Assembly (NCBI RefSeq): GCF_015182315.1
Contig: NZ_PRDL01000001.1
Coordinates: 4,052,501-4,116,500, forward strand
DNA: 64,000 bases
Source of the DNA: Cellvibrio polysaccharolyticus
GTDB lineage: Bacteria; Pseudomonadota; Gammaproteobacteria; Pseudomonadales; Cellvibrionaceae
Direction of reading: 5' to 3'
The notes under the pieces were generated by a model, which saw only the letters and a list, made by a program, of their open reading frames with translations, was not told the DNA's origin and did not search any database. This document shows, piece by piece, positions 1 through 7,739 of this stretch. How positions within the stretch are numbered: the first letter of the stretch is position 1; each line of letters opens with the position of its first letter. The position numbers and the translations under genes are program-made.

Positions 1-791
1 AACATATCCGCCGGGTCTTCACCGATCGCTTCATGGTGCAAATCGGCCACCTGTTTTTGCAGCGCGGTACCGCCGGAATAGGATTCTTCCAATGCCTGGT
101 TCAAGCGAAAATGCACCCGTTCGCGCACGCCAATCACCGCGATTGGCCCACCGTGCAATTGATAGGGCTGATAACGGCGGGCTTTGATAGCGGCGAGCGC
201 CGCGTCATTGAAGAGAGAGTTACTGCTGGTAAGAATAGCGTGGCGGCGGGTGTAACCGCGGGTATCCACGTCAAAAATAATATCCACCGAACCCTGCAAC
301 CCCAGGCGGCGCGCCGCACGGGGATACACCGGCGAGGGCGTACGATTGGCCTTTAGTTGAAAGCGGCTGTCCGCTTCACTGAGATAAACAGGTTGCAGGC
401 GGTGCTCCAGCACTTCATCGCTGTAGTGAGCAAAAAGTTCGTTGGCGCGCGCCTCGCCGAGCGGCTTTTGATCTTTGTTCAAGCGGGTAAAAAGACTATC
501 GCGCAACGCGGCGCGGGAAGAACCGGCTTCACTGGCCGACAAGGCAATCCAGGCAAAGGCTTCTACCGGGTCGCGGTCCACGCCTTCGCCCCGCAGGTAC
601 ATAGCACCAATATTGAATTGGGATTCTTTATGGCCCAACGCCGCCAGCTGCAAAAAATGTTCACGCGCTTCGTGGTAACGCTTGCTTTCGTAACTGCGCA
701 TGGCTTGCGAAAAATCCGCGCTGGCGTTTACCGACCACAGACATACCACTATTAACCACAAACTGTAGCGCCACCAGGCTCTATCGCGCAT
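1..791 (-). CDS. Sel1-repeat / TonB C-terminal domain protein (3' end beyond window)
   Basis: The reading frame is open from ATG at 791 to the window edge (263 codons visible), so the C-terminus is missing. Residues 1-26 look like a signal peptide (basic start, hydrophobic core, VNASA-like cleavage site). Residues about 30-85 form one or two Sel1/TPR-like helices (alanine-rich, with LGHKESQFNIGAMYLRGEGV). Residues about 165-235 resemble the TonB C-terminal fold, with a YP-x-AA-x-x-x-G-x-x-G-x-V pattern and a later AA...ARRY motif. It has no N-terminal TM-proline-rich TonB arrangement. It is probably a periplasmic protein using the TonB-C fold for binding rather than a true energy transducer; that role is inference. 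Confidence 0.75.
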   Translation of the reverse strand, partial: MRDRAWWRYSLWLIVVCLWSVNASADFSQAMRSYESKRYHEAREHFLQLAALGHKESQFNIGAMYLRGEGVDRDPVEAFAWIALSASEAGSSRAALRDSLFTRLNKDQKPLGEARANELFAHYSDEVLEHRLQPVYLSEADSRFQLKANRTPSPVYPRAARRLGLQGSVDIIFDVDTRGYTRRHAILTSSNSLFNDAALAAIKARRYQPYQLHGGPIAVIGVRERVHFRLNQALEESYSGGTALQKQVADLHHEAIGEDPADM

Positions 792-901
792 GCCTTGTTC
801 CTTGTTTAACGGGCTGCAAAAAACTGCAAATACCGATTCGTTGTCAGATGGCTGAAAACCCGGTCGGCAACACCGGTAATGTTTCCGCCAGTTGTCGAAG
901 A

Positions 902-2284
902 TTAATGAGAGTGTGTCAGGTTCCGCATCCATTTGCGATGACGGATGCGGTGCATTACCGGCCATAATTTGAGCGCATCCTCCAGATACATCAAGGCGTA
1001 AATCCAGATAAAGCTGATATGCCCGAAGAACACGGCAACCGCATAAATAGGCAGGCCGACCAGCCACATCACCACAGTGTCGGTGATCAAACAAAAACGG
1101 TTATCACCGCCCGCCCGCAGCACACCGATGATGCGCATCATGTTAAAAACTTTCAGCCAGACCAGCGCACAAAAAACAGCCAGGGTGTCGTAGAGCAATG
1201 CCGTTGCTTGCGCATCCAGTTGATCAAATATAGCTAATACCCACGGACGGGCAAACCACAGCACCAGACTCAGCAGAATTACCAGTGTGAATGTGAGCTG
1301 GTTAAAAAACCGGTACAAGCGCATCGCATCGTCCTGGCGGTCAGCACCCAGCGAGCGACCAATTAAAATCGCCGAGGCATTGGCAAAGCCGATAAACAGT
1401 GCAAAAAAAGCGCTCTCGATCGGCACCAGCACCCCCATCACCGCCAGCGCATCGGTACCGGCAAATCCGGTGACCACGTGATATACCGAATTGCCCACCG
1501 CCCAGATGGTGTAGTTGGCAACCAGCGGCAAGACAAAGGCGATGTAGCGCCCCATGTACACTTTATCGAACCCCGCCAGCAGCCCTTGCCAGTCCAGCGC
1601 AAAACCGTGGCGCCGCCAGTAAATCCAGCCGACGATAAAGGCCAGTTGCAGGCCGCGAGCAATGACCGTTGCCCAGGCCGCACCGGCTACGCCCATCGCC
1701 GGAAACCCCCAGTTGCCGTAAATCAACGCATAGTTGAGCGCGACGTTAGCAACCGCGGCAATCATGCCGCCCATCAACGGCATGGTGGTGTTGCCAAGTG
1801 CTCGCAACGAGGCTTCGTAAATCACGATCAATTGCGTTAACCACAACACCGGCGCGGTAATGACCAAATAGAGCGCGGTAAGACGAACGACTTCGGGGTC
1901 GGGATTGATCCAGTTCACCCAGCTGTTGGCGCCCAGTGCAAAGGCCAGCACAAACGGGGTAATGACCACCATGCCGATAATCAGCGTGACCGATAAAATG
2001 CGCCGGCAACCGGCGTCGTCACCGGCGCCGGAATATTGGGCAATCAACACACTGCAGCCGGTGGCGAAGCCGCTCATCAGCACAATCAGCAGAAAGTGAA
2101 TTTTCGACGCGAGGCCCACCGCCGCCACCGAGGTCGCGCCCAGATCGCCAATCATAATAACGTCGGTCATGCCGATGACCGACTGCAACAGCATTTGCAA
2201 AGCCACCGGTAGAGCCAGTGACATAACCAGCCACCAGAAGGCCCGACGGCTTTCAGGTAATTGCGCAACAGAAGTGTGTGACAC
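902..2284 (-). CDS. MATE family multidrug/Na+ efflux transporter
   Basis: A 460-residue protein of about 12 hydrophobic helices in two similar halves, each beginning with the MATE-type stretch (ALPVALQMLLQSVIGMTDVI near the N-terminus and a related FVLPLVANYTIWAVGNSVY in the second half). The family exports cationic drugs or metabolites across the inner membrane in exchange for Na+ or H+. Length matches the family. The frame starts at GTG (2284) preceded by AGG about nine bases upstream; no better ATG is seen. It stands alone; the downstream Sel1/TonB-C gene on the same strand is 110 bp away. The substrate cannot be read from sequence. Confidence 0.9.
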   Translation of the reverse strand: MSHTSVAQLPESRRAFWWLVMSLALPVALQMLLQSVIGMTDVIMIGDLGATSVAAVGLASKIHFLLIVLMSGFATGCSVLIAQYSGAGDDAGCRRILSVTLIIGMVVITPFVLAFALGANSWVNWINPDPEVVRLTALYLVITAPVLWLTQLIVIYEASLRALGNTTMPLMGGMIAAVANVALNYALIYGNWGFPAMGVAGAAWATVIARGLQLAFIVGWIYWRRHGFALDWQGLLAGFDKVYMGRYIAFVLPLVANYTIWAVGNSVYHVVTGFAGTDALAVMGVLVPIESAFFALFIGFANASAILIGRSLGADRQDDAMRLYRFFNQLTFTLVILLSLVLWFARPWVLAIFDQLDAQATALLYDTLAVFCALVWLKVFNMMRIIGVLRAGGDNRFCLITDTVVMWLVGLPIYAVAVFFGHISFIWIYALMYLEDALKLWPVMHRIRHRKWMRNLTHSH

Positions 2285-2454
2285 GGGGAGTAACCTGCAA
2301 CAAACAAAACCAGTATCGAAAAAACACCGGCCGAAGGAAAGGGATTGGAAAGGTGGCTATTAGAGCAGATTCAGCGAGTGCAGGCTTGCAGCTTTACATT
2401 CATCAACATGAGTAAGTTCACGCGTTACCGTCGGAGTGCTCATGTTGTCCGTTG

Positions 2455-2683
2455 GTCGTCAGGGCAACTTTTCCAAAAACGCCTCAATATCCCCGGCGGA
2501 GCCGGCCAATCCTTATAGAAGATCATCGTTCCGCGCGCGCAAAACCTGTTTTGCTGCCTCTCCGGCGAGCCAACGAGCCAACGAGCCAACGAGCCAACGG
2601 CAATGCTCCTGCATCGCGCTGACTGGCGCCATCCATGGCGGGCGTTCAAGGTTCGACGGTTTTGGAAAAGTTGCCCTGACGAC
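2455..2683. repeat. Palindromic intergenic element R1 (24-bp perfect inverted arms)
   Basis: Left arm 2455-2478 is the exact reverse complement of right arm 2660-2683. The arm contains TCAGGGCAACTTTTCCAAAA, matching in its outer parts the arms of the elements at 7474-7644 and 9173-9276 but differing in its middle bases, with the change mirrored in the opposite arm. The interior holds four tandem octamers. The element fills most of the 447-bp gap between the MATE gene and the SGNH esterase. No coding region is credible here. It may be a non-autonomous mobile or structural repeat; mechanism unknown. Confidence 0.85.
2566..2597. repeat. Four tandem copies of the octamer cgagccaa
   Basis: Four perfect head-to-tail copies lie inside palindromic element R1. 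The unit is 8 bp, so copy number could change by slippage. It lies in no gene. Confidence 0.9.
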
Positions 2684-2731
2684 ACACGCCTATTGTGCCG
2701 GCGGAAAAAGGATTTGCAGCCTCCTCGCGGT

Positions 2732-4303
2732 TTATTTTTCGATCAGATACGCCGCTACCTTTTGCAGAGCAGGTTGCTGACGGATTCCGTTGGCAACCAG
2801 ACCCGCCACCACGTTGGCGCCAGCTTCCTGAAAGTGAGTGGTGTCCGGGTTGGTGCTGCTGCCCGGTGCGTCATTGGCGTAGAAGCTGTTCACTGCAGGA
2901 TCAATCACCAGCCAGTATTGCTTCCAGCCATCCGCCGGCAAGCCGTTGGCAAAGTCGATGGTTTGCTGCTCGATATCGATAAACGGCAGATTCTCCTGCT
3001 CCGCCAACTGGCGGATAGTGGCCGCGTAATCCCCGACAAAGTCATAACCCTGCTCGGCGTTCTGGCGGGTGAAATGGTTGTGAGCAACCGGCGTGCCCTG
3101 CTGACGTTCGGCAGTCATAACACGGGTGGTCGGGGTCATTATCAACACGTCAGCGCCTTTATCCCGAGCGAAGGTGATGTAACGCTGCAGTGAGTTTTGA
3201 AACGACAACTCAGGCTTGCCTTGCGGAAATTGCGGCTGGCCCTGTTCGTCATTCGGGTAAGTGCAAAGATTGCCAACGTCCGGCGTGCCACGTACAGCGC
3301 GGGCAGCGTTACAGTTTTGATCGTTGTGGCCGTGGTGCAATATGACCAGATCACCTTCGCGAATCAGCGATTCCAGCTGACGAAACCAGCCGCCGTTGTA
3401 ATAGTCACGCGAGCTGCGGCCAGCGCGACCGCCATTCACTACTTTGATATTGGCATCGGCCTTGAACTCATGCTGAAACTCCTGCCCCCAACCGGAACGC
3501 GGCTGACGCAGCACTTCATAGTTGGCAGCGGTGGAATCACCCACAATAAATACCCGCACATCGGCATTGGCAATCGCGTCTTTTGCTGCGCTGGCGCGTG
3601 CGTAATTCAGCGGTTCGTAAGCACCTTCACCGTACAGGCCAACAATGGGGCGAAACTCACTGTCGGTCAGCACTGTATGACCGGCTTCGCCGGAATCATT
3701 ATGGTAATTACGGTTGTGGTTGATCAGCGACAGCAGCGGCGAAATCACACTGTGGCGCTCAATCGGCCAACTGACCGGGTCAAACGCCAGCGGCTCGGCC
3801 ACGCCCGCTTCGCGCAGCGCATCGGCAAAACCGTCACGGAAATGCTGCAAGGCGGTGGCCACTGCATCGCGGTCCTCAACCGAAGCAACGCCGGTATTGA
3901 CCCATTGCTGCGGCCCGGCAAAACCCTGGCTTACGGCAACGTCAGACACCATCCGGTCAGTCCAGGGATTGACGTTAACGATATTGGCCTCACCACCTTT
4001 GAGCTTCAGCACCAGCGATGCCATGCACAGCGCCCGCAAACTTTCGTGGCTGGTGCAATTGCGGTTTTCGCCCTCGGCAATGGCAGAAATTAGTAGCGGC
4101 GGCGTCAAGCCGTTGGTCACAAAGCGATACACACCTTCGTGGTCAGTTTCAACGATACGCTGGTTGCCTTTGCTATCAACTACCGTCACTTCGGCATAGC
4201 GCCAGAGCTGTTGCTGAGCCACCGTGCCGGTCAAAACCAGCGTGCCGGGTGTGGGGTCGCACGCAGCCAACAGCAGCGCCAAAAGAACAGAAACGTATCG
4301 CAT
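2732..4303 (-). CDS. SGNH/GDSL esterase lipoprotein, CE12-like (rhamnogalacturonan/pectin acetylesterase type)
   Basis: About 523 residues. The N-terminus is a lipoprotein signal (LLALLLAAC, modified Cys about residue 16, Asp at +2). Residues about 20-190 are an unassigned beta-rich region. The catalytic domain follows: block I GDSTA (nucleophile Ser), block II GGRAGRSS, block III GHND, and block V DTTHFQ (Asp/His) near the C-terminus. These are the SGNH blocks in the form seen in rhamnogalacturonan acetylesterases, which remove acetyl groups from pectic polysaccharides. ATG at 4303 is preferred to an adjacent GTG because GAGGG lies six bases upstream. The exact substrate is inferred from family resemblance. 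Confidence 0.82.
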   Translation of the reverse strand: MRYVSVLLALLLAACDPTPGTLVLTGTVAQQQLWRYAEVTVVDSKGNQRIVETDHEGVYRFVTNGLTPPLLISAIAEGENRNCTSHESLRALCMASLVLKLKGGEANIVNVNPWTDRMVSDVAVSQGFAGPQQWVNTGVASVEDRDAVATALQHFRDGFADALREAGVAEPLAFDPVSWPIERHSVISPLLSLINHNRNYHNDSGEAGHTVLTDSEFRPIVGLYGEGAYEPLNYARASAAKDAIANADVRVFIVGDSTAANYEVLRQPRSGWGQEFQHEFKADANIKVVNGGRAGRSSRDYYNGGWFRQLESLIREGDLVILHHGHNDQNCNAARAVRGTPDVGNLCTYPNDEQGQPQFPQGKPELSFQNSLQRYITFARDKGADVLIMTPTTRVMTAERQQGTPVAHNHFTRQNAEQGYDFVGDYAATIRQLAEQENLPFIDIEQQTIDFANGLPADGWKQYWLVIDPAVNSFYANDAPGSSTNPDTTHFQEAGANVVAGLVANGIRQQPALQKVAAYLIEK

Positions 4304-4470
4304 CACTTACCCTCTCACATCGTTGGTGCTTTATCGCACTCGAATTTAACTATCGGAAAGCGGGCATTCTATCTGCCATAACCCGTGATTGAAACGTAAA
4401 GCAGGCCACCCCTTGCCCGCGATTTCCATAAGAGGGCTTTACTTTACGTGAAAAAAAGCGTTCAATTATT

Positions 4471-4483
4471 GTTATATTATAAC
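4471..4483. promoter_or_regulatory. Probable Zur operator upstream of rpmE2-rpmJ2
   Basis: GTTATA-T-TATAAC is a perfect 13-bp palindrome, 20 bp before the bL31B start. It matches the core of the gammaproteobacterial Zur consensus (GTTATANTATAAC). Zur represses zinc-independent ribosomal protein paralogues when zinc is plentiful, which fits the two genes downstream. An AT-rich promoter probably overlaps it. Confidence 0.82.
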
Positions 4484-4503
4484 GTATCTATTGAGGAGTT
4501 TTT

Positions 4504-4770
4504 ATGCAAAAGTCTATTCACCCCAATTATCACCCGGTGGTTTTCCGCGATGTGAGTTGCGGATTCACCTTTTTGACCCGCTCTACCTGTACGTCCAATC
4601 AGACAATCGAGTGGGAAGATGGCAATACTTATCCGCTGATTACGTTGGATATTTCCAGTGCTTCACACCCGGTATATACCGGTGCTCGTCAACAACAGAA
4701 AGCAGAAGGCCGTATTGCACGCTTTAACAGTCGCTTCAAACGTAGCAACACTGCTGCCCCGCAGGAGTAA
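4504..4770 (+). CDS. rpmE2: Ribosomal protein bL31 type B (zinc-independent paralogue)
   Basis: 88 residues with the bL31 pattern IHPNYHPVVFRDVSCGF, then YPLITLDISSASHPVYTG and a basic C-terminus ARFNSRFKRS. The CXXC zinc ribbon of type A bL31 is absent, so this is the C-minus form that replaces the zinc-binding protein during zinc starvation. Two Cys (near residues 19 and 29) remain but not in a CXXC pair. TGAGGAG lies five bases before the ATG. It is followed after 5 bp by bL36B, giving a two-gene operon behind the Zur palindrome at 4471-4483. Confidence 0.94.
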   Translation: MQKSIHPNYHPVVFRDVSCGFTFLTRSTCTSNQTIEWEDGNTYPLITLDISSASHPVYTGARQQQKAEGRIARFNSRFKRSNTAAPQE

Positions 4771-4775
4771 TCGCG

Positions 4776-4904
4776 ATGCAGGTACTCGGTTCATTAAAGT
4801 CCGCCAAGCTACGGCATAAGGATTGTCAGGTAGTGAAGCGCCGTGGGCGGTTGTATGTGATTTGCAAGACCAACCCGCGGTTTAAGGCGAGGCAGGGGCG
4901 GTAG
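4776..4904 (+). CDS. rpmJ2: Ribosomal protein bL36 type B (zinc-independent paralogue)
   Basis: 42 residues, starting MQVLGSLKSAKLRHKDCQVV and ending CKTNPRFKARQGR. This closely follows the E. coli YkgO form. The C-X2-C-X12-C-X4-H zinc ligand set of the normal bL36 is missing, so it is the C-minus paralogue. It begins 5 bp after the bL31B stop and must be cotranscribed. GCAGGAG at the end of the upstream gene is its likely ribosome site. Under zinc shortage the pair frees zinc by replacing bL31A/bL36A on ribosomes. Confidence 0.93.
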   Translation: MQVLGSLKSAKLRHKDCQVVKRRGRLYVICKTNPRFKARQGR

Positions 4905-4924
4905 GTTGTTCGGTGCTTGGCTGC

Positions 4925-5020
4925 GAGTAATACAGCTACCAGGAACACGCCGTGAACCCCTCCATGGGGGCTCGACTGCCGCATCCCTGCGGCAGACGGT
5001 TCCCGGTAGCTGTATTACTC
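4925..5020. repeat. Palindromic intergenic element R4 (conserved 52-bp core, private arms)
   Basis: Arms 4925-4946 and 4999-5020 are 22-bp inverted repeats with one mismatch. The core at 4947-4998 contains a ccatgggggctcgactgccg stretch and a small internal palindrome (tgccgcatccctgcggca). The same core occurs in opposite orientation at 5155-5206 with one base difference, but the arms there are unrelated in sequence. Together with R5 it fills most of the 486-bp gap between bL36B and the antitoxin gene. No gene is evident in that gap. Confidence 0.9.
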
Positions 5021-5131
5021 ACATCCCTTTGACACTGAGGTTTTGTTTGGCAAAAAGCGGTCAGGATTTCTTCCTTTGTAATCCGGCCAGTTTTCCCTCG
5101 TCCCCGAAATAAATCTCCGATCTTTCGGGAG

Positions 5132-5229
5132 AGAGGCATTGTTTCCTTGAGAACCGTCTGCCGCAGGGATGCGGCAGTCGAGCCCCCATGGAGGGGTTTA
5201 CGGCGTGTTCTTAAGGAAACAATGCCTCT
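5132..5229. repeat. Palindromic intergenic element R5 (same core as R4, different arms)
   Basis: Arms 5132-5154 and 5207-5229 are 23-bp inverted repeats with one mismatch. The core 5155-5206 is the reverse complement of the R4 core except for one base. The arms (agaggcattgtttcctt...) share nothing obvious with those of R4. The pair shows that the loop region is conserved by descent or function while the stem is private to each copy. Confidence 0.9.
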
Positions 5230-5333
5230 TTTCCCCAGCTCTGCTCCTATCGTTTAAATCACAACCCCCAGGAAGCTTTAGCCGTGAGATACCGGTACCA
5301 AGGGTCCCGACTTGCCTCATCTCACCTCACACC

Positions 5334-5378
5334 TTGACCGCACCTTTAAACAGGTGCTATTAATGGCTCCGTTAATAG
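5334..5378 (+). promoter_or_regulatory. Promoter with overlapping palindromic operator for the TA pair
   Basis: A -35 candidate TTGACC (5334-5339) and a -10 candidate TATTAA (5358-5363) have an 18-bp spacer. An inverted repeat CTATTAA-N8-TTAATAG at 5357-5378 overlaps the -10. Phd/YefM antitoxins normally bind such palindromes to repress their own operon. GAGG lies seven bases before the antitoxin ATG. Confidence 0.6.
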
Positions 5379-5390
5379 TGAGGCGTTAAA

Positions 5391-5660
5391 ATGCAAACCA
5401 AATTCTCTGAAGATGTTATTCCTCTATCTGACCTGAAGATCAATCCTGGCAAAGTGGTGGGTCGTACGAATGACACACATCGGCCCATTCTCCTGACCAG
5501 CCGGGGCAGAGGCGTTGCGGTAGTGCAAGGTCTTGAAGATTATGAAAAAACTGCTGAAGAACTGCGCTTCGTCAAGGCGGTAGCTCAAGGACTGGCTGAT
5601 GTCCGCGAAGGCGATACTGTCACCCTGGACGAGGCCAGAAAAATACTCGGTGTGATGTAG
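5391..5660 (+). CDS. Phd/YefM-family antitoxin
   Basis: 89 residues. The N-terminal half has the family pattern IPLSDLKINPGKVVGRTND, then PILLTSRGRGVAVVQGLEDY (the PV-x-T-x-x-G-x-x-xAV-like DNA-binding fold). The C-terminal helix (KAVAQGLADVREG...LDEARKILG) is the usual toxin-wrapping segment. It should repress its own promoter through the palindrome at 5357-5378 and neutralise the adjacent toxin. The toxin GTG follows the antitoxin TAG with no gap, so translation is probably coupled. Confidence 0.9.
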   Translation: MQTKFSEDVIPLSDLKINPGKVVGRTNDTHRPILLTSRGRGVAVVQGLEDYEKTAEELRFVKAVAQGLADVREGDTVTLDEARKILGVM

Positions 5661-5954
5661 GTGAAGCTTGTCATCGCGCGATCTGCGTTAAACGATCTTC
5701 AGAACATTAAGGCTTACTACCTCGAACAGGGCGTTCCGAACATCGGTCAGCAGTTTGTGAGCACTATTCTGGAAAAAGTGCAGAGACTGATTGATCATCC
5801 TGACTCCGGCAGGAAGGTTCCGGAGCTTGATCAAGAGCAGATTCGGGAACTCATTTACCCGCCGTTCCGCATTGTTTACATGCGGCATACTTCTACCATC
5901 AGTTTGGTGCGGGTTTGACGTAGCGAAAGATTACTGCAACTTTCCGGGGACTGA
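5661..5954 (+). pseudogene. RelE/ParE-family toxin with an in-frame TGA near its C-terminus
   Basis: From GTG 5661 the frame encodes 85 residues (VIARSALNDLQNIKAYYLEQ, then RELIYPPFRIVYM), a typical ParE/RelE toxin, and stops at TGA 5916-5918. Beyond the TGA the same frame continues for 11 codons (RSERLLQLSGD) to TGA 5952-5954. Relatives often end in R-V-W-x-x-x-R-x-L, so the TGA sits where Trp (TGG) is expected. This suggests a nonsense mutation removing the last beta-strand residues, or possibly UGA readthrough (the next base is C). The antitoxin appears intact. An active truncated toxin cannot be excluded. Confidence 0.8.
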
Positions 5955-5957
5955 ACA

Positions 5958-7205
5958 TCAACCCTGCCCTCGAGCCTCCGCATCATTGACAATTTTTTCC
6001 ACCACCAGGCTGCCGACAATATCGCCCTCGACATTTACCGAGGTGCGAATCGTATCCAGCAAACGATCCACCGGTAGCAAGATGGCAATGGCCTCCGCCG
6101 GTAATCCTACTGCCTGCAACACCATCACCATGGTCACCATACCGGCACTGGGAATACCTGGCGCACCCACCGAGGCGATCATCGCCATAAAGAACACCAC
6201 CAGTTGCTGGGCAAGATTCAACTCAATACCCACCAGATTGGCGACAAACAGCGCCGCTGCTGCCTCATAAAGCACCGTGCCATCCATATTCACCGTGGTG
6301 CCAAGGGGAATGACAAACCCCGCAACATCGCGGCGCACTCCCAGATTATCCTGCACACAGCGCAGCGTAATCGGCATGGTGGCGGTGCTGGAGCTGGTGG
6401 CGAAGGCGGTTACCAATGCCTCTTTGGAGCCGCGCCACAACCACAAGGGAGAACGGCGGGTAAAAGCGTAAAGAATGCCCGGCAATACCACGGCGCCGTG
6501 AAACAGCGTAATGCCAAAAATCAGCGCAATAAAAGTGAGCATGGTGGTGAATAACGCCGCATCCTGCTCTGCTACCAGTTTGATGAGCAGCGCCATGATG
6601 CCAAGCGGTGCCAGATACATAATCCAGCCGATAATACGCAACATCAGATCCAGCGCTTCCTGGAAAAACTGGCGAATGGTGCGGTAACTTTCCCCGCCCA
6701 TCACCAACGCTACCCCGAGAAACAACGCAAACACCACCACCGCCAGCACACTGCCATTGGCAAAGGCGGCGAAGGGGTTTTGAAAGAGGGTGGTGATAAA
6801 GTGCAGGAAGAACTCCGGCAACGTCAGCTGTTTGCCTTCAAACTCATTCATGGCATCCGCAAACAGCGACAGCGACATGCCCTTACCCGGCTCGAAATAA
6901 TTGGTCACCGCCAGCGCCAGCAAACTCGCCAGGGCTAATGTAGAAATAAAATAAATCATCGTGCTAACCCACACACGATGCACTTGGCGGTGTGCCTGTA
7001 AATTCGCCACCCCCACGGTGATGGAAGCAAAAATCAGCGGCACCAGCACCATTTTCAGCAGGCTGATAAACACACCGCCTACCATCGCACTGGCGTAGAG
7101 CGTGCCTTCGCGCAGTGATGCGTCTTCCGGCAAATAACCGATTAACCAGCCCACTACTACGCCAACGATGGCAGCAATCAGAATTTGTTGGTTAATACCG
7201 GGCAT
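5958..7205 (-). CDS. Dicarboxylate/amino acid:cation symporter (DAACS family)
   Basis: 415 residues. The C-terminal half has the family signatures SSSTATMPITLRC, then IPLGTTVNMDGTVLYEA (the NMDGT substrate/ion site) and a GAPGIPSAGMVTM hairpin, with DRLLDTIRTSVNVEGD at the end. About eight TM helices and two re-entrant loops are expected. The family takes up glutamate, aspartate or C4-dicarboxylates with Na+ or H+. It stands alone, converging with the TA operon (4 bp from the restored toxin end). A second paralogue lies at 61835-63118. The substrate is not determined. Confidence 0.92.
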   Translation of the reverse strand: MPGINQQILIAAIVGVVVGWLIGYLPEDASLREGTLYASAMVGGVFISLLKMVLVPLIFASITVGVANLQAHRQVHRVWVSTMIYFISTLALASLLALAVTNYFEPGKGMSLSLFADAMNEFEGKQLTLPEFFLHFITTLFQNPFAAFANGSVLAVVVFALFLGVALVMGGESYRTIRQFFQEALDLMLRIIGWIMYLAPLGIMALLIKLVAEQDAALFTTMLTFIALIFGITLFHGAVVLPGILYAFTRRSPLWLWRGSKEALVTAFATSSSTATMPITLRCVQDNLGVRRDVAGFVIPLGTTVNMDGTVLYEAAAALFVANLVGIELNLAQQLVVFFMAMIASVGAPGIPSAGMVTMVMVLQAVGLPAEAIAILLPVDRLLDTIRTSVNVEGDIVGSLVVEKIVNDAEARGQG

Positions 7206-7473
7206 AGCTTTTCCTTAGTCAATATGACGCGCGAGACTGGTGAAATTTGCGCACTTGCTGATAACCCGACAGTGGTTATTACACAGGTTGGCGATGCGGC
7301 CAGACAAAGAGCCGGCGGTTAACGCACTACAAGGCGAAACCTACCGGAGGAATCAAGATTCATACCAGAGAGCATAGTCCCCGGTTTTGGTGAGGGCGGG
7401 CAAGCAATTAACGCCCTCCCTTCTCGAAGGTTTCCACAGATTTTAGAGTTCGAATCGAGGTGCAAGACGAGGT

Positions 7474-7644
7474 TTTCATCAGGGTATTGATTGCAAAACC
7501 GTCGAATCACTCGCCACTTCCCTGTGGCTCGCCCTTCGGGCGGCTCCGTTGTGTTCGTTGGCAGTCCTGCCAACAAATCAGGGATGACTCGATGGAGCTA
7601 CAGGGATGTATTTATGCGTTTTTGGAATCAATACCCTGATGAAA
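7474..7644. repeat. Palindromic intergenic element R2
   Basis: Arms about 7474-7497 and 7621-7644 pair with one mismatch; the right arm read on the minus strand contains TCAGGGTATTGATTCCAAAA. The 3' part of the interior (7580-7627) is nearly the same as R3 (9216-9263): agggatgactcg...ggagctacagggat...atgcg. It lies in the 534-bp gap between the symporter and aroA. The rest of that gap (7206-7473, 7645-7739) shows no gene I can support. Confidence 0.85.
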
Positions 7645-7739
7645 GCCGGACAGACGGAGAACGACCGCCATGTAAGAGAAAACAAGGACGTCCGAATCAT
7701 TCAATCGCAGGAGTCCATTGCCCCTTGCAATCCGGTCTT

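Noticed and set aside
33..755. Two plus-strand open frames (107 and 132 aa)
   Set aside because: They lie opposite the Sel1/TonB-C gene, which has clear domains and codon use; these are shadows.
4906..5363. Several frames of 64-68 aa in the bL36B-antitoxin gap
   Set aside because: They run through the palindromic elements R4 and R5 and simply read the repeats.
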